Part shown: positions 19,080 through 29,628 of the stretch, piece by piece
Layout: every line of letters begins with the position of its first letter
Numbering within the stretch: position 1 is the first letter of the stretch
NCBI GenBank assembly: GCA_914767885.1
Contig: CAJZBQ010000003.1
Coordinates: 310,001-374,000 of the forward strand
Origin: Blepharisma stoltei
Lineage: Eukaryota; Ciliophora; Heterotrichea; Heterotrichida; Blepharismidae
Reading direction: 5' to 3'
Length of the DNA: 64,000 bases
The notes under the pieces: generated by a model
Told to the model about the DNA's origin: nothing
What the model saw: the letters and a program-made list of their open reading frames with translations, nothing else
Database searches by the model: none
Program-made: the position numbers and the translations under genes

Positions 19080-21543
19080 AATTATCCAAAACATGAACAA
19101 TGAAGCAGCCAATATTCTTGAGAACTCAGTTACCAATGCATTGCTCTGTAAATCAAGCGAGAAAAAATCTTTAGAATGCTTAAGCTATACAGAAAAACTC
19201 GAATATCTCTTATTCCCCCCCTCCGTGAGCGAACAAAACAATTAGAAAAATCCCTATTTTTTGCTCAAAAACCCACCCTCCGTGAGCGAACAAAAAATTT
19301 TTTTAATAGAAAAATTCTTTAGGGAAAAAAAATTTTGATATATAAGTGATAATTAGTATAATGAAATCTCGAACTAATTCTGTTTAATTTTAAACAAATT
19401 GCATTTTAAAACATAAATTGACAATTAAATTAATATTTACTTTCCGATTTTTGCGAATTAGGATTTTTTTAATTTCGAAAAAAACAATTTTTTCTGTAAA
19501 AATTATATATATAATTTTTTAAAAAAAAAAAATTAACCCCCTTGCGTGAGTGAACAAAATTTTTTGTTCGCTCACGGAGGGGGGAGTTAGAGATCCGAAA
19601 AAACGCAGCTACATTTATACAAGTCCAATATAGATTCAGGAGAATGAAAAGAAGTGCGAAGTTTAACTTGATGGTTTTAAGGGTCATGAAAGCCCGAAAA
19701 GCAGCCGCAAAGATGATCCAAAAATACATCAGAGGGTGACTAGTTCGGAACGACCTAAAATTTATTAAAGGAATCGACCAAAAAAAGTTCATTGTTTGGA
19801 GACACAGTGGAAAAGATGTAAGTTTGATAGGGAGTTTTACAACACCTCCATGGGAGGAGGAAATCAAATTAAAATATTCCAAATCTCTTGGGAAATTCAT
19901 AACCACAATATTATATGACAGACAAATTAAGGCAGGCACATATTGCATTAAATTTATTGTTGATGGGGCTATGGTATGCAATGGAGATTTGGCAGTCTCA
20001 CAAGATATTTCAGGAAATTACAACAATGTAATTGGGGTTAATGACGATGCAAAAAAACTATCAAGGTCAATTAGTGTCAGATCTTTCATGGGTATGGGAG
20101 CTGTTGATAGTGAGCTATCTAAGCATATAGTAACTCAGGATTCTCAGTCTCCTATCCTATTGACAAGATCTTTAAGTGGAAATCTAGATTCTCCAAGAGG
20201 ATTTGGGGTTGTTGAAGACAAAAAATCAAAATCCCCGATATACCTTATAATGAGTGGATCAATGGCTGCAAAATCTAAAAAGAAATCAGCACCACTTACA
20301 AGCCAAGGAAGTGCAGATGCTTATTTCATCAATGAAGAACTGCAATCATTTGGAGTCGTAGATGGATATAATAAAATGAATTTAGATGAGAGGAGAATTC
20401 ACTCCGTGAATTTCCTCACCCAACTTTTATTATTATAGCTAGGATTGTACTTCTGTCTGATAGAGAGAAATGGTGAAGTTTTTCTTACTTCGCATCCTAC
20501 ACGCAACGTGTTTTACCTATTTCCACTCCCTAAAAGCATGACTTTAAGCCAAACATGCGCTGGAGGAAATTCGGATAGAGCGAGGCATGAGCCAAGCCGC
20601 AAGTGTCCCCGGAACTTCTGGGCTTTCAAATGGCATTATGGAGGTTAGAAAGAGTGACCTTTGTCTATGGACCGTAGGCACAATTAGGTGACGCGAGGAA
20701 AAAGGGACCTTATGGTCCTGCACATCTTGAGTCCCAGCCGGAGGTGATCTAAATTAAGTAATCTACGTCTAAGGAGTCGCAGATGGAGTTGGTGAATGGG
20801 CTACATACGGCTTGGACGCGAGCAGGTTTTCAAAAGAATTAATAAGATATTGTGAACAAGTTTTAATTGAAACTTTACAGTCTGAATGGCCCAGCATTGA
20901 ATTTTGTGACTTACTAGAGCAAGTTGTTTGAGAAGCTTACCGAAGAATAGTCTCCTATGGCAGCAGTACTCTTCTTTTGGCAATCTGCCGAGACTCATTT
21001 TTGTATTCTTTATCTCTTGGAGACTCAAGCTTCATTGTCTTAAGACCTCGAGATGGCTGTAAAGCCCTTTCTGCAGTCTATCGATCAGTAGAGCAGCAGC
21101 ACTCCTTTAATTGCCCATACCAGCTAGCAAACCTCCCAAAGCAAAATAAGTACCAAGAATTAATAGACAAAGGGTTTTCGACCTTAATTGCTCTTCTAAA
21201 AAGAACTTCACAGAACATGAATGATTCTCCTTTTGATGGAGAAACTGAAATGATCCCATTAAAAAGTGGAGATATCATTGTTGCTGGGACTGATGGACTT
21301 TTTGATAATATGTATGACCAAGATATCATCAAAGTTGCTGAGCAGGTTTTACAGAGCTATGACCAGGCTCAGCAAATTGCTGATGTTTTAGCGAGATTAC
21401 TTGTAGAAAGAGCTGTCCAAAAAGGATGGGATCAATCATATAAGTCGCCTTTTGCTAGGAATGCTGGCAAAGCTGGAAAGAAATATATTGGTGGAAAGCT
21501 TGATGATACAACAGTGGTTGTAGCAATTGCGTTGAGTCCGTAA
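19060..21543 (+). CDS. IQ-CBM48-PP2C phosphatase of the PTC7 type (561 aa), split by two IESs
   Basis: Three modules in order. About residues 53-105 are basic with IQ-like motifs (NAATFIQVQYRFRRMKR; AAAKMIQKYIRGWLVRN). About 117-195 is a CBM48/AMPK-beta glycogen-binding-like domain (VSLIGSFTTPPWEEEI..LGKFITTILYDRQIKAGTYC, KFIVDG, GNYNNVIGV). From about 305 comes a PP2C catalytic domain of the PTC7 branch: VDGVGEWATYGLDASRFSKE, YSLSLGDSSFIVLR, VYRSVEQQHSFN, GTDGLFDNMYD and KLDDTTVVVA, with the metal-binding Asp residues present. IES 19210-19586 sits between LEYLL and EIRKN; a SINE-type IES (20352-20772) sits exactly in the VDG motif. After removal 1686 nt remain, an exact frame. This could be a glycogen-targeted, calmodulin-regulated phosphatase (inference). 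The start could also be ATG 19093. Confidence 0.88.
19210..19586. mobile_element. IES, family-a MITE, TTA-bounded
   Basis: 377 bp. Ends TTATTCCCCCCCTCCGTGAG and CACGGAGGGGGGAG-TTA. It contains a second inner copy of CCTCCGTGAGCGAAC near 19266 and a terminal hairpin TTTTTTGTTCGCTCACGG. Excision leaves TTA and rejoins the phosphatase frame. Confidence 0.92.
20352..20772. mobile_element. IES, SINE-like, 15-bp target duplication
   Basis: Flanked by GGAGTCGTAGATGGA (20352-20366) and GGAGTCGCAGATGGA (20773-20787), which differ by one T/C change. The 421-bp insert has a GC-rich body. Excision restores FGVVDGVGEW (or FGVADGVGEW, depending on which copy is kept), the first metal-binding motif of PP2C. 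Because the two copies differ, sequencing the somatic product would show which copy survives. Confidence 0.88.
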
Positions 21544-21792
21544 GCCGTTAAATTCAGATGGGATATGAGATATGTCCAGTCTGATTATTTAATTTGTTTA
21601 TAGAAAATTTTAAAAACTGACTATCTAATATTTTCATATCATTTTTGAGATTTTTATTTAAATAAATTATGATGGGGCACTTATAAGTGTACTGTATATA
21701 ATTGAATTAAGTCATTTCTTTATTAATAAGCCTTGCACAAATTCCTTTTCCATTGCTAAAAAGCTTAAACTAAAATAGCATAACAAATTCTA

Positions 21793-23501
21793 ATGTCGGT
21801 AGCAAAAAAAAGCTGTAAACCAAGCACAATAAAATTTATCCCTCAACTTCAAAAAACCCCAGAAGAAGCCAGGCCATGCACCAGAGTCTATAACCCAGAG
21901 GAAAATCTCCCATCAAAACGAAACCCTGATCCACTCTCAGATGCTCCTCAAAAGCGAATCCAAACTGCAGTACCCTTCGCACTTACTGATATAGAATTTT
22001 ACTTAAAAGAGCTTGACGAAATTTTTACAAATCGAAATAAGCGCGTTGAAATCAATGACTCCTCCAAACCAAATCCTTCAGAAAAATCAGTAAAAAATGA
22101 AGACCTCGTTAAGAGGGAAGAAGAATTGTCAAAGCCTTCTGACAACGAAGCAAGTAAAGTCAAAATCATAGAGTCAGAAGAAATTATTGTGAACACTGAG
22201 AATCTTGGAGATGTTAGGGAAGTGGTCAAGCATAGGTCGCAACCCTACACCCCCACCCCCCTAAAAGTGGTACCCCCAACCCCCCACCCCCCCTAAAAAA
22301 TGGTACCCCCACCCCCCTAAAAAATGACACCCCCCCCCCCTTAATATAGCATAAATATATGACAAATGCCAATTTAGAGCAGCGTAATATATAAATTATT
22401 ATTTTAAATATTCAAAATTACTGATTTATACAATATCCACATAGCGTAGCACAATCGATTAAGGAGTAGGTGGAATGAGGTGAGAATTTCCTATAACTAC
22501 TAAGCACACCACATATGAAAAAAATTTGTTAACAAGCATAATAATGATCTTTGGTATTAATTAGCAGTATATCCTGCATATATTTATGAACTTTGTGGAA
22601 CAATGGCTAAAAGTCGAAATAGAGATCCAAAAGTAAAACTGACAATAGCAAATACTATTTTTATTAGCACTATTGAATCCTGCTACCAATTCAGTCCTGC
22701 AATCCTTGTACAATGGTCATCAGATTAGCTTTAATTTATGAATCAATAAATTTAATGCAAGTTATTGTATTGTGCTTGGCTAATTTAATAATTAATGCCA
22801 TTATCTATATCTTTGGCATTATATTTATAAATATAAAAACAAAATTAATATATTTTCTAATTAATTGCTAATTAGTTTAAATTTATTAATTAATCATAAA
22901 TATAAAGTAATTTGTGGACTTAATTTATCAATATAGTGTTTTAATTGGGTTATGTTTAAAATATTCTGCTTGTTTCCTATCAATTACTTCTATAGAATAA
23001 ACCCGAGAGGGAGTGGGGGTGCCATCTGTGAAAGGGGTGGGGATGTCTGGTTGCTACCTATGCTTGACCAGGGAAGAAATAAAATTGACACCTGAGGAAA
23101 CTGCTGAGCTGAAATTGAAATTTATTGAAGATTTAAATAAAGCGACAAAATTAACCTTTACTCAATTAAACGTGGTTGAAAAATTCAAAATTCCATTTAT
23201 TCAAGACTCCTGGGCATGGCAAGAGAAGAAGCCTGTGATCCGTGACTTTAAAATCAGTCAATTTAAAGGAAACTCTTATGAGAAGTCTAAAGGAAATGTT
23301 GGATTATCTAAAAGGCAGCCTCGCAAGCTGGGTGTTGATATAACTTCTTTACTTGCAGAAATCCCTATTTCATTACGTCCAATTTTCACAGGCTCTTTGA
23401 TAGTAAAGCCTATAAAACTTCAAATAAACATCAGGGCAAACTCATATCAAGAATACAAAAAATTAATAGCCTCACCTCCAATCATAACCCCTGTTGAATA
23501 A
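21793..23501 (+). CDS. Hypothetical protein (299 aa), split by an 809-bp IES
   Basis: The N-terminal half is Pro/Lys/Glu-rich and looks disordered (MSVAKKSCKPSTIKFIPQL...). Removing 22246-23054 joins VKHRSQPY to LCLTREEIKLTPEETAEL and leaves exactly 300 codons. The C-terminal part includes PFIQDSWAWQEKKPVIRDFK and PISLRPIFTGSLIVKPIKLQ. No domain is recognised. The downstream stop TAA lies about 180 bp before the convergent VPS29 end. Confidence 0.65.
22246..23054. mobile_element. IES, 809 bp, C-rich ends, TAC-bounded
   Basis: Flanked by TAC at 22246-22248 and 23055-23057. The left end is a C-rich run with three copies of CACCCCCCTAAAA and AATGGTACCCCC type; the right end has the G-rich complement (GGGAGTGGGGGTGCC, AAAGGGGTGGGGATG). 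It may be a decayed terminal-inverted-repeat element. The centre is AT-rich with no ORF of note. Confidence 0.75.
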
Positions 23502-23682
23502 ATTTAAGTATATTTCTTTAATTATTTAACTCTTACTTCCTTAATTGATAGTGTTTTCTGTTTGGTGTTAATATATAATTTTTCCAAAAATTATATTTTT
23601 ATAAATTTTATCATGAATTTCCTTGAAATGTAACTTGAAAGATGCCTAAATTTTAAGAAAAATCTGTAGTTTCGCTTATTAT

Positions 23683-24636
23683 TTATTGGAATGATTTAGA
23701 GAATTGTGCCTTGTTCACTGAAATATTTCCATCAATAAGCTCATAAATAAATAAAGTTGCTTCATTTCCTTGGAAGGCCATAATGATAAAGCTAGCTTTT
23801 ACTTCTGCAGTAATCGCTGAATAAGCTCCAGTGGCGCTTCCTGGGTTAATAAAATACTTCCCATCCAAGCTTTCAATTGACAAAGCATGAGTGTGTCCTG
23901 AAACCAAAATATCACAGTCTAGCTGCCTCTGTAAGTTTCCTAACGCTTCTTTGTCTCCCCAAGGGATAACTTGATGCCCATGTATCAGTCCAATTTTCCA
24001 ATCACCAATACTAACAACTTTGGTTTCTGGTAGGGTTGCTCCTTCATCAAAATCTCCTCTTGTTATATGGATATTTGATGCCAAACCTTTAAGCCAATCT
24101 GAATACTCACGGCTACCGATGTTTCCAGTGCAAAAAACATGCTGGACTTTGCCAGGAACTAACTCCCCCCCCTCGAAGTTCGACCAAGATTTTTTTGGTC
24201 GAACTTCGAGGGGTTTTTAAAGAAAAATTTTTTTTAAAAAAAATTGTATAGACTTTTTTTTATATAATTTAGTAGTTAAAAAAAAAAATTTATCATATTC
24301 TTCTGTATGGTTGAGAGGGTGTAAGGGTTAGAAAAAATAGTGCAAGATGGTTTTGTAACGCTTTTTTAGAACTTGAATACAAAAATCGCAAGCTCACCCC
24401 CACATAGTTTAAAATTTTTGAAAAATTGCTTATTTTCCTAGTAAATTTATATAGGTCTTGGTCGAACTTTGAGGGGGGGTTAATTTTCCAAAAAAATAGG
24501 AATTTTCCCTATATCTTGGTCGAACTTCGAGGGAGGGGGGGAGTAAGAGTTCTTTGAATTTCTCAGGTAAATCCACAGCTCGCTGAGGGATATGAAGGTC
24601 TCCTATAAGCAGAACAAGCTCTCCAAATTGGCTCAT
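23683..24636 (-). CDS. VPS29: VPS29, retromer subunit (189 aa), split by an IES
   Basis: Metallophosphoesterase-fold subunit of retromer, which recycles cargo from endosomes. Removing 24160-24543 joins LPEKFKELL to VPGKVQHVFCTGNIGSREYS, a near-perfect match to the VPS29 family (LVPGKIQHILCTGN). Other motifs: VLLIGDLHIPQR at the N-terminus, VHI-like NIHITRGDFDE, GLIHGHQVIPWGD, LVSGHTHALSIE and NPGSATGAYS. 570 nt after excision, close to the usual 182 aa. Start ATG 24636 lies 5 bp from the first ATG of the opposite gene. Confidence 0.96.
24160..24543. mobile_element. IES, family-b MITE (TTCGACC ends), TAA-bounded
   Basis: 384 bp between TAA at 24160-24162 and 24544-24546. The left end is a hairpin CCTCGAAGTTCGACCAAGA / TTTGGTCGAACTTCGAGG; the right end reads TTGGTCGAACTTCGAGGGAG. 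The layout is the same as family a but the terminal sequence is different, and it shares the C-rich CTCCCCCC/GGGGGGAG tips. Confidence 0.9.
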
Positions 24637-24656
24637 ATTTAATGATTGGCATAAAA
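24637..24656. promoter_or_regulatory. Minimal divergent start region
   Basis: Only 5 bp (to ATG 24642) or 20 bp (to ATG 24657) separate the start codons of VPS29 (minus) and the mitochondrial protein (plus). Any promoter elements for either gene must lie inside the other gene's coding sequence. Confidence 0.5.
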
Positions 24657-25550
24657 ATGCTGTCTAGGAATAGCAAACAGCTCGCTAGAGCTTTCACTTG
24701 GGGAGAATATTACCCTAACCGCAATCTTTATGTCGCTGGCGGGCATAAATACAATACTCGTTATAAAGACTTCTGGCAACAACATCAAACCTATGGACTG
24801 GAAGGCAAAGAGCATACTTACACTCACACTGAAAAAGATTACAAAATCCACAGGCCATGGGACACCTTTATGTTTTGGTTCAAAATCAACATCGCTGGGC
24901 AGTGGGATTTCTTCACTTATAGGTACTTAAGAGCGATGGATTACTGCACAATGGCGCTCGCACCCATTGGAATTGCAACTTTTGCAGTGTTGGGTGCTGC
25001 AGTCTTCAAGCCACTTTACATGTACTCACTGGTGTCGACTGCGGTGCTTTACTATAGGCTCAGAGACAAATGCTCGCACCCAGAATTTGACGAGCTAGGC
25101 ATCAAGGATTTGCTTTATTCAAATGAGACTGTGAAGAAATATTTCAATGACCAAAACTCATATGTGATTGACCAATATCAAGAGTATGATATATTATAAT
25201 GGATAATTAAAGCAGGTGTAATAGTAGTTTATATATGGGCTAATTTCAATTAAAAACAGCATAAATTCAACATTGATCAATTCCCTGAATATGGAACTAA
25301 CAAACTAGCAAGATTTTTCAATGTAGACTGCAATACAACGACAGGGTATTTGAAGATGTGCGACTTACAAACCGACGCAAGAATGACAGTCCACTTTAAA
25401 ACCATGCCTTGGAGTGACCAGAAGTTTTTCTGCACACATCCTTTCCTGTTTTATGATTTGTGGGCAGAAATCAACTGCAAAGGTGTGTATGAGAAGATTG
25501 TGTTCATTGACCCTAAGAAAGTGAATAAGAAGATATTTATCAGTCTTTAA
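24642..25550 (+). CDS. Probable mitochondrial membrane protein (278 aa), split by a 72-bp IES
   Basis: From the second ATG (24657) the start MLSRNSKQLARAFTWGE resembles a mitochondrial presequence; this is the preferred start. A hydrophobic segment, MALAPIGIATFAVLGAAVF, is followed by LYMYSLVSTAVLYY. Removing 25190-25261 joins QYQEYD to KFNIDQFPEYGTNKLARF, and the frame continues to FISL then TAA (279 codons from 24642). No family recognised with certainty. Long aromatic-rich proteins of this kind occur as lineage-specific subunits of ciliate respiratory complexes, which is an inference. Confidence 0.75.
25190..25261. other. IES, 72 bp, TA-bounded
   Basis: TA at 25190-25191 and 25262-25263. 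AT-rich with stops; excision joins EYD to KFNID. A small size class similar to 41266-41333. Confidence 0.75.
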
Positions 25551-25693
25551 GAGATTATTATGATAAACCGCTTAGGTTTTAGCTCTATAAGTTCTTCTTT
25601 AAATATTCTTCAAATTTTAAAATTAGACACACAGGTGCTAAAACAAATCTTAAAAATCCCCAATTATTGAAGTATGCTTTTACTTCTTAATAC

Positions 25694-26032
25694 TTATTGC
25701 CCAGCGTCCTGAGCTTTCTTAACTGCTTCTGAAGCGGCCCAAACATCTTTCCATATATCTTGAGATATGACATTCAAACATCTTGAGTTGCATTCCCTAA
25801 CTCTATTTTTCCCAACAATTTTGCATTTATCATAACAACTTTGAGCTGTCTCAAGTGTCGCTTTTTCTTTAGCACGGTACTCTGGAGCTCCTGCATGGAG
25901 TACTTCTAGCATCATGAGAGTTTCTCTTTGTTGGCGTTTGCATTCTTTTCTAGCACCTGTATCTTCATTTCTGCAAGTTCCCTGCAGTGCGCTTAGTACC
26001 CCTGACAAAGCAGTCGCGTAGCTTTCAACCAT
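25694..26032 (-). CDS. Small Cys-containing protein (112 aa)
   Basis: MVESYATALSGVLSALQG followed by a helical body with Cys at spaced positions (CRNEDTGARKEC; SCYDKCKIVG; ECNSRC). The paired Cys in helices recall twin-Cys proteins of the mitochondrial intermembrane space, but the spacing is not a clean CX9C. Ends KKAQDAGQ then TAA. Downstream neighbour of Paf1 on the same strand, 50 bp apart. Confidence 0.6.
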   Translation of the reverse strand: MVESYATALSGVLSALQGTCRNEDTGARKECKRQQRETLMMLEVLHAGAPEYRAKEKATLETAQSCYDKCKIVGKNRVRECNSRCLNVISQDIWKDVWAASEAVKKAQDAGQ

Positions 26033-26082
26033 TTTAATTATTGGTCTTTAATATCAAATGTTTAGTGTTGTTATTGAATTTA

Positions 26083-27225
26083 CTAGAGCATTTCTTCATC
26101 ACTGTCGTCACCTCCGAACAGTCTTTTAAACATATTCATTTTTTCTTCTTTTTCTTGGTCCATTTCTTCAGCCATTTCTTCAAGCTTATCACTTTCCATC
26201 CCAGGATCTAATGGACATTCAAATTCCAGCAATTTATTTTTGCGAGCCAAAATCTCAGATTTCCTTTCATCGCGGATTTTCATGTTCAAGAGCTTTGAAG
26301 GGAGATTACTCGTGCTTACACTTGTGATACCTTTAGGCACTTTTTTCTTTTTGAGTTGCAGCTTGTTTTCTACTTGTGCATAAGCTGCGACTCCTTTGTC
26401 TTCATCAATTCATAATAAAATATCATTTTGATTGGGGTCATTGAAATAAGAGTATTTATAGTTCCTTAAATGCACCAATGATTTCTCATTCTCCTGCATC
26501 TCTTCTGTATTTTCTGGTTCTTCTTCTACATAAATGCTCATGACTGGGTCTGCTTCTTCGTCTTCGTGCTCTTTAAGCACAGTGAATTTATTTTTTTCAT
26601 GTGGCTCTTCATCATATACAAACATCACAAACTCTGTATGAATATATGATAAGTCAGGAAAAACAGAGTAGACTTTTTCTGCTTTTAAGCCTGGCTTTGT
26701 AGGGTGCACAAATTCATTTTTCTCAAACGCAGAACAAATTTTGCTGATCCAAGTTTGTGTGTCGTATTCAGCTTCAACGTCAGCTTCGTTTTTGGCTTCT
26801 TCTTGGACTGTGGGGTTGGAGTAAACAATTGGCCCTGCTGGAAGAGTGGATTTTCTCAAATAAAGCGAAGAATTGCTTGCTGAATATTTATTTGCCTTGG
26901 ATTCTTCTTTGTCTTTTTTAGGCTCTTCGAGTAGTTCAGCGTCTTCTTTGAGAAGCTCAGCATCAGGCGGTGTATTGTATATCTCAGGGTTAATTAAATC
27001 TATTGGAATTCCGAGATCGAGGGGAAGGAGTAGGGGAGGAGTGTAGTTGGCCTCAAGAGATGTCAGGGAGTATTTTGTAAATCTGTCTTGGTCGAAGGGA
27101 TAAGCCATGAGTTTCTGCTCACATGGGACCATAGGGAGTTGGTTGTGAAATCGAAAGGGATGGCAAAATTTTGGGTCTTTTCTAAAGTCGTTTGGGAATT
27201 TTTTGCTTTTTGGCTTATCTCCCAT
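26083..27225 (-). CDS. PAF1: Paf1, RNA polymerase II-associated factor 1 (380 aa)
   Basis: Core subunit of the Paf1 elongation complex. The N-terminal signature KFCHPFRFHNQLPMVPCE..LMAYPFDQDRFTKYSLTSLE then DLGIPIDLINPEIYN is diagnostic. The C-terminus is very acidic (EEEPENTEEMQENE; GGDDSDEEML), also typical. A TGA inside NDILL-W-IDEDKG at about 26410 is read as Trp; without this the protein would lose its last 110 residues. No intron or IES. Confidence 0.93.
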
Positions 27226-27486
27226 TTTAATTATATTAATGGGAAGAGAAAATTGATAAATTATAATGTAATATTAAGTTTGTGGTAGAGATATGAAGGT
27301 ATTTTGCCTTGACGAAATCGAATATTGGCATATAAAGACAATTGGTAAACTTTGGTTTTTAGTATAATAGAAAAGCTTTAGAGACTTTGATATTTAGATT
27401 GGCATTAGCCTAAATTTAGACAGACTTGATCTGTAAATAAAAATTTTTGACGTCAGAATAAGAGAAAGGAACAATAAGTTAAAAAA

Positions 27487-28813
27487 ATGCAAATAGTTAT
27501 CAAAACTCTAGCTGGTCGTACTATAACACTTGATGCCGAGCCATCAGATACCATAAGATGCATCAAAAATAAAATTTCATTAAACTTTATTTGTTTAAGG
27601 TGTCGAACACCTCGCGCCCAAATGTGACTTGAGCCAAAAATTTGTGACGTCACTGTTATTTCTGGTCAAAATAGACAGACCAGTCTAAAACTGCCGTCTT
27701 TAGCGGATAAACTCACTTGGTGGATTGCCTTCTCTCTAAACTTAGCTTCTGCACGTATTTCTTATAAGGTCTCCTTCCTCGAGAGTGATGAACAGTAAAC
27801 CCTTAAGCCTTCTAATAATTAAAATGGTGGTGGGTGACAAAATAGGTCCTCGACGACGTCCCACCATTTTGGTGCAAAAGTGGCTTTATAGCCTAAACCA
27901 AGGTTCAGGCCCTTCAACTCTAACCCTTAGCATGCCTAGAGCTGCCGTATGGGTGGGTAAACTTTGGGAATCAGCTGGCGGTCACTCCAGTCAAAAGCTT
28001 TAATTATCCGGATGGTTTTTGGGCCGTGAGTTCTTTCCCTACCGGTTCCGGAGGGTCACGGCTCTTTTTTCCTGGGTGTCGCTGTACCTACAGGCGGCCG
28101 TCAGAAGGCATCGGGCTAACCTTTGCCTTCATAGCACCCGACATGACGTGAAGCATATGCAAGGTGGAGTCTCTCCTAACCCGTCGAAACTCAGCGGAGC
28201 GTGCAAGCCTTGGCCGTGGGAGAAGAGGCCCAAGATTGGCAAGCAGGTTTTGGGGTCCTCGAAAGCGTGCGGAGATATCAAGCTGGAAGACTTTAAAGCA
28301 AATTTAAGTTAAGTTAAGTTAAGCCTTCTAAACGCTCGAGCAAAGAAAGTTATTGAAGATGAAACAAATGCTATTAAAAGAGTATCATTAATTATAGTGT
28401 AGAACATAAATAAATTATAGATGTTGAGCCAAGAAACAAAGATGTGCATCCCTCGCCATTGCTTACTTGCTCCTACTGGATAAAGGAGAAGAAGAAAAAA
28501 ATTACAAACAAAGAAGGAATTCCACAGTCTTAGGGATTTGATCAGGGATTTTTGCTAGTGAGGCATTTTCTCAGGAAATTTTATCGAATGTTTCCTCAAA
28601 ACATTTGCCCGGAAAAACCTATTTCGATTGCCCTACAAGGAAAAAAATTTCGACTAGAAACTAGCAAAAATTCGAGATGAAAAGCATATACCAATTCCAC
28701 CAGAACAACAAAGATTAATATTTGCAGGGAAACAGCTGGAAGACGATATAACTTTGGAAGAGTATAGCATCCCAAGGGAATCAACAATTCATTTAGTATT
28801 AAGACTCTGCTAG
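27487..28813 (+). CDS. Ubiquitin-like protein without GG (76 aa), split by a 1.1-kb insert
   Basis: Exon 1 reads [20 protein letters not shown] (ubiquitin [20 protein letters not shown]). The second part reads [45 protein letters not shown]. Joining at the AAAATT repeat gives exactly 77 codons with TAG. Compared with ubiquitin it has two extra residues before PPEQQ and ends in RLC, not RLRGG. It cannot be conjugated as a classical modifier unless processed differently. It could be a ubiquitin-fold regulator or a decaying copy. Confidence 0.82.
27571..28666. mobile_element. IES, composite retroelement (family E with nested family D)
   Basis: 1,096 bp between AAAATT at 27571-27576 and 28667-28672. 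The outer element shares TTTAAGGTGTC, GTGACGTCA, CTCCTGC/CTTCTGCAC and related blocks with 38060-38874. It carries another element at 27816-28318. Interrupts the ubiquitin-like gene after codon 30. Confidence 0.8.
27816..28318 (+). mobile_element. SINE-like element, family D, nested
   Basis: 503-bp GC-rich insert flanked by TTAAGCCTTCTAA at 27803-27815 and 28319-28331 (13-bp target duplication). It begins TAATTAAAATGGTGGTGGG and ends with an AAGTT repeat tail (AATTTAAGTTAAGTTAAG). It inserted into the family-E element after that had landed. Confidence 0.85.
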
Positions 28814-28896
28814 CCTAATCCAAAGCTTCAGTTAATATCTTGAATATGTGCTAATAATCTTTATTCCTTGAGTTCGCAGTTCGTTAATTAATTAAT

Positions 28897-29628
28897 ATGT
28901 CTTTTAAAGCAGTTAAATCAAGCTCCAAAAGTATCTTTGAAAGTCCCAGTTCTCGACTCACCACAACTGTGCCCAGCCCTCAAAAAGAGTCTTTCTTTAA
29001 TTCCACAATGTCATCAAAAGAGCTTCTAAAAAACCTGTATAATACTCGTTCCAATCAGCGTCGGCGCAGTTCAGCATCTCGGCAATCAGGTTCTTTTGAC
29101 CAATCAATGGAGTTTAATATGACTTCTGGCCCAACTTTTAGTTCTACGCAGTCTTACCCACATCGGTTTGCAGCTGACTCCATTCCTCAAGGAAATTTTG
29201 ATGAAAGGGAATGCTTAAATTCTACAGAAAAACTCGATAAACAAGCCAAATTTTGCGAAAGTTTAGAAGCAAAGCTTCTCAAAGAAGATTTTTTCAAAGC
29301 GAAAGTTACTTATAAAGAACAAAAACATAGAGAATTCAAAGATAATTTAGAACATAATAAAAGGATTGATAAAGAATTTAAAGAAAAAGAAACGAAAAGG
29401 GCGCAATCTCAAAGAGCTGAGGAGAGGAAAAATAAGAAAAAAGAAACTATTGAGCACAAAATTGTTATGCAAAAAATTAAAGATGATGAAATTAGCCAAT
29501 ACAAAGATGGTCTAGATAGAGAAAATAAGAAGCATGCACTAGTAGATCAAATAAAAAACGAGCGCAAAGAAAGGGAAAAAACAGAACAACAAGAAGAAAG
29601 AGAAAGCTACTTACAGCAATTTGAGTAG
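28897..29628 (+). CDS. Hypothetical coiled-coil protein (243 aa)
   Basis: The N-terminal half is Ser/Thr/Gln-rich and probably disordered (MSFKAVKSSSKSIFESPSS; RRRSSASRQSGSFDQS). From about residue 110 comes a long Lys/Glu/Asp coiled coil (KFCESLEAKLLKEDFFKAKV ... ERKEREKTEQQEERESYL). No UGA, no intron, no IES. Typical of ciliary or basal-body structural proteins but no family is recognised. Confidence 0.7.
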   Translation: MSFKAVKSSSKSIFESPSSRLTTTVPSPQKESFFNSTMSSKELLKNLYNTRSNQRRRSSASRQSGSFDQSMEFNMTSGPTFSSTQSYPHRFAADSIPQGNFDERECLNSTEKLDKQAKFCESLEAKLLKEDFFKAKVTYKEQKHREFKDNLEHNKRIDKEFKEKETKRAQSQRAEERKNKKKETIEHKIVMQKIKDDEISQYKDGLDRENKKHALVDQIKNERKEREKTEQQEERESYLQQFE

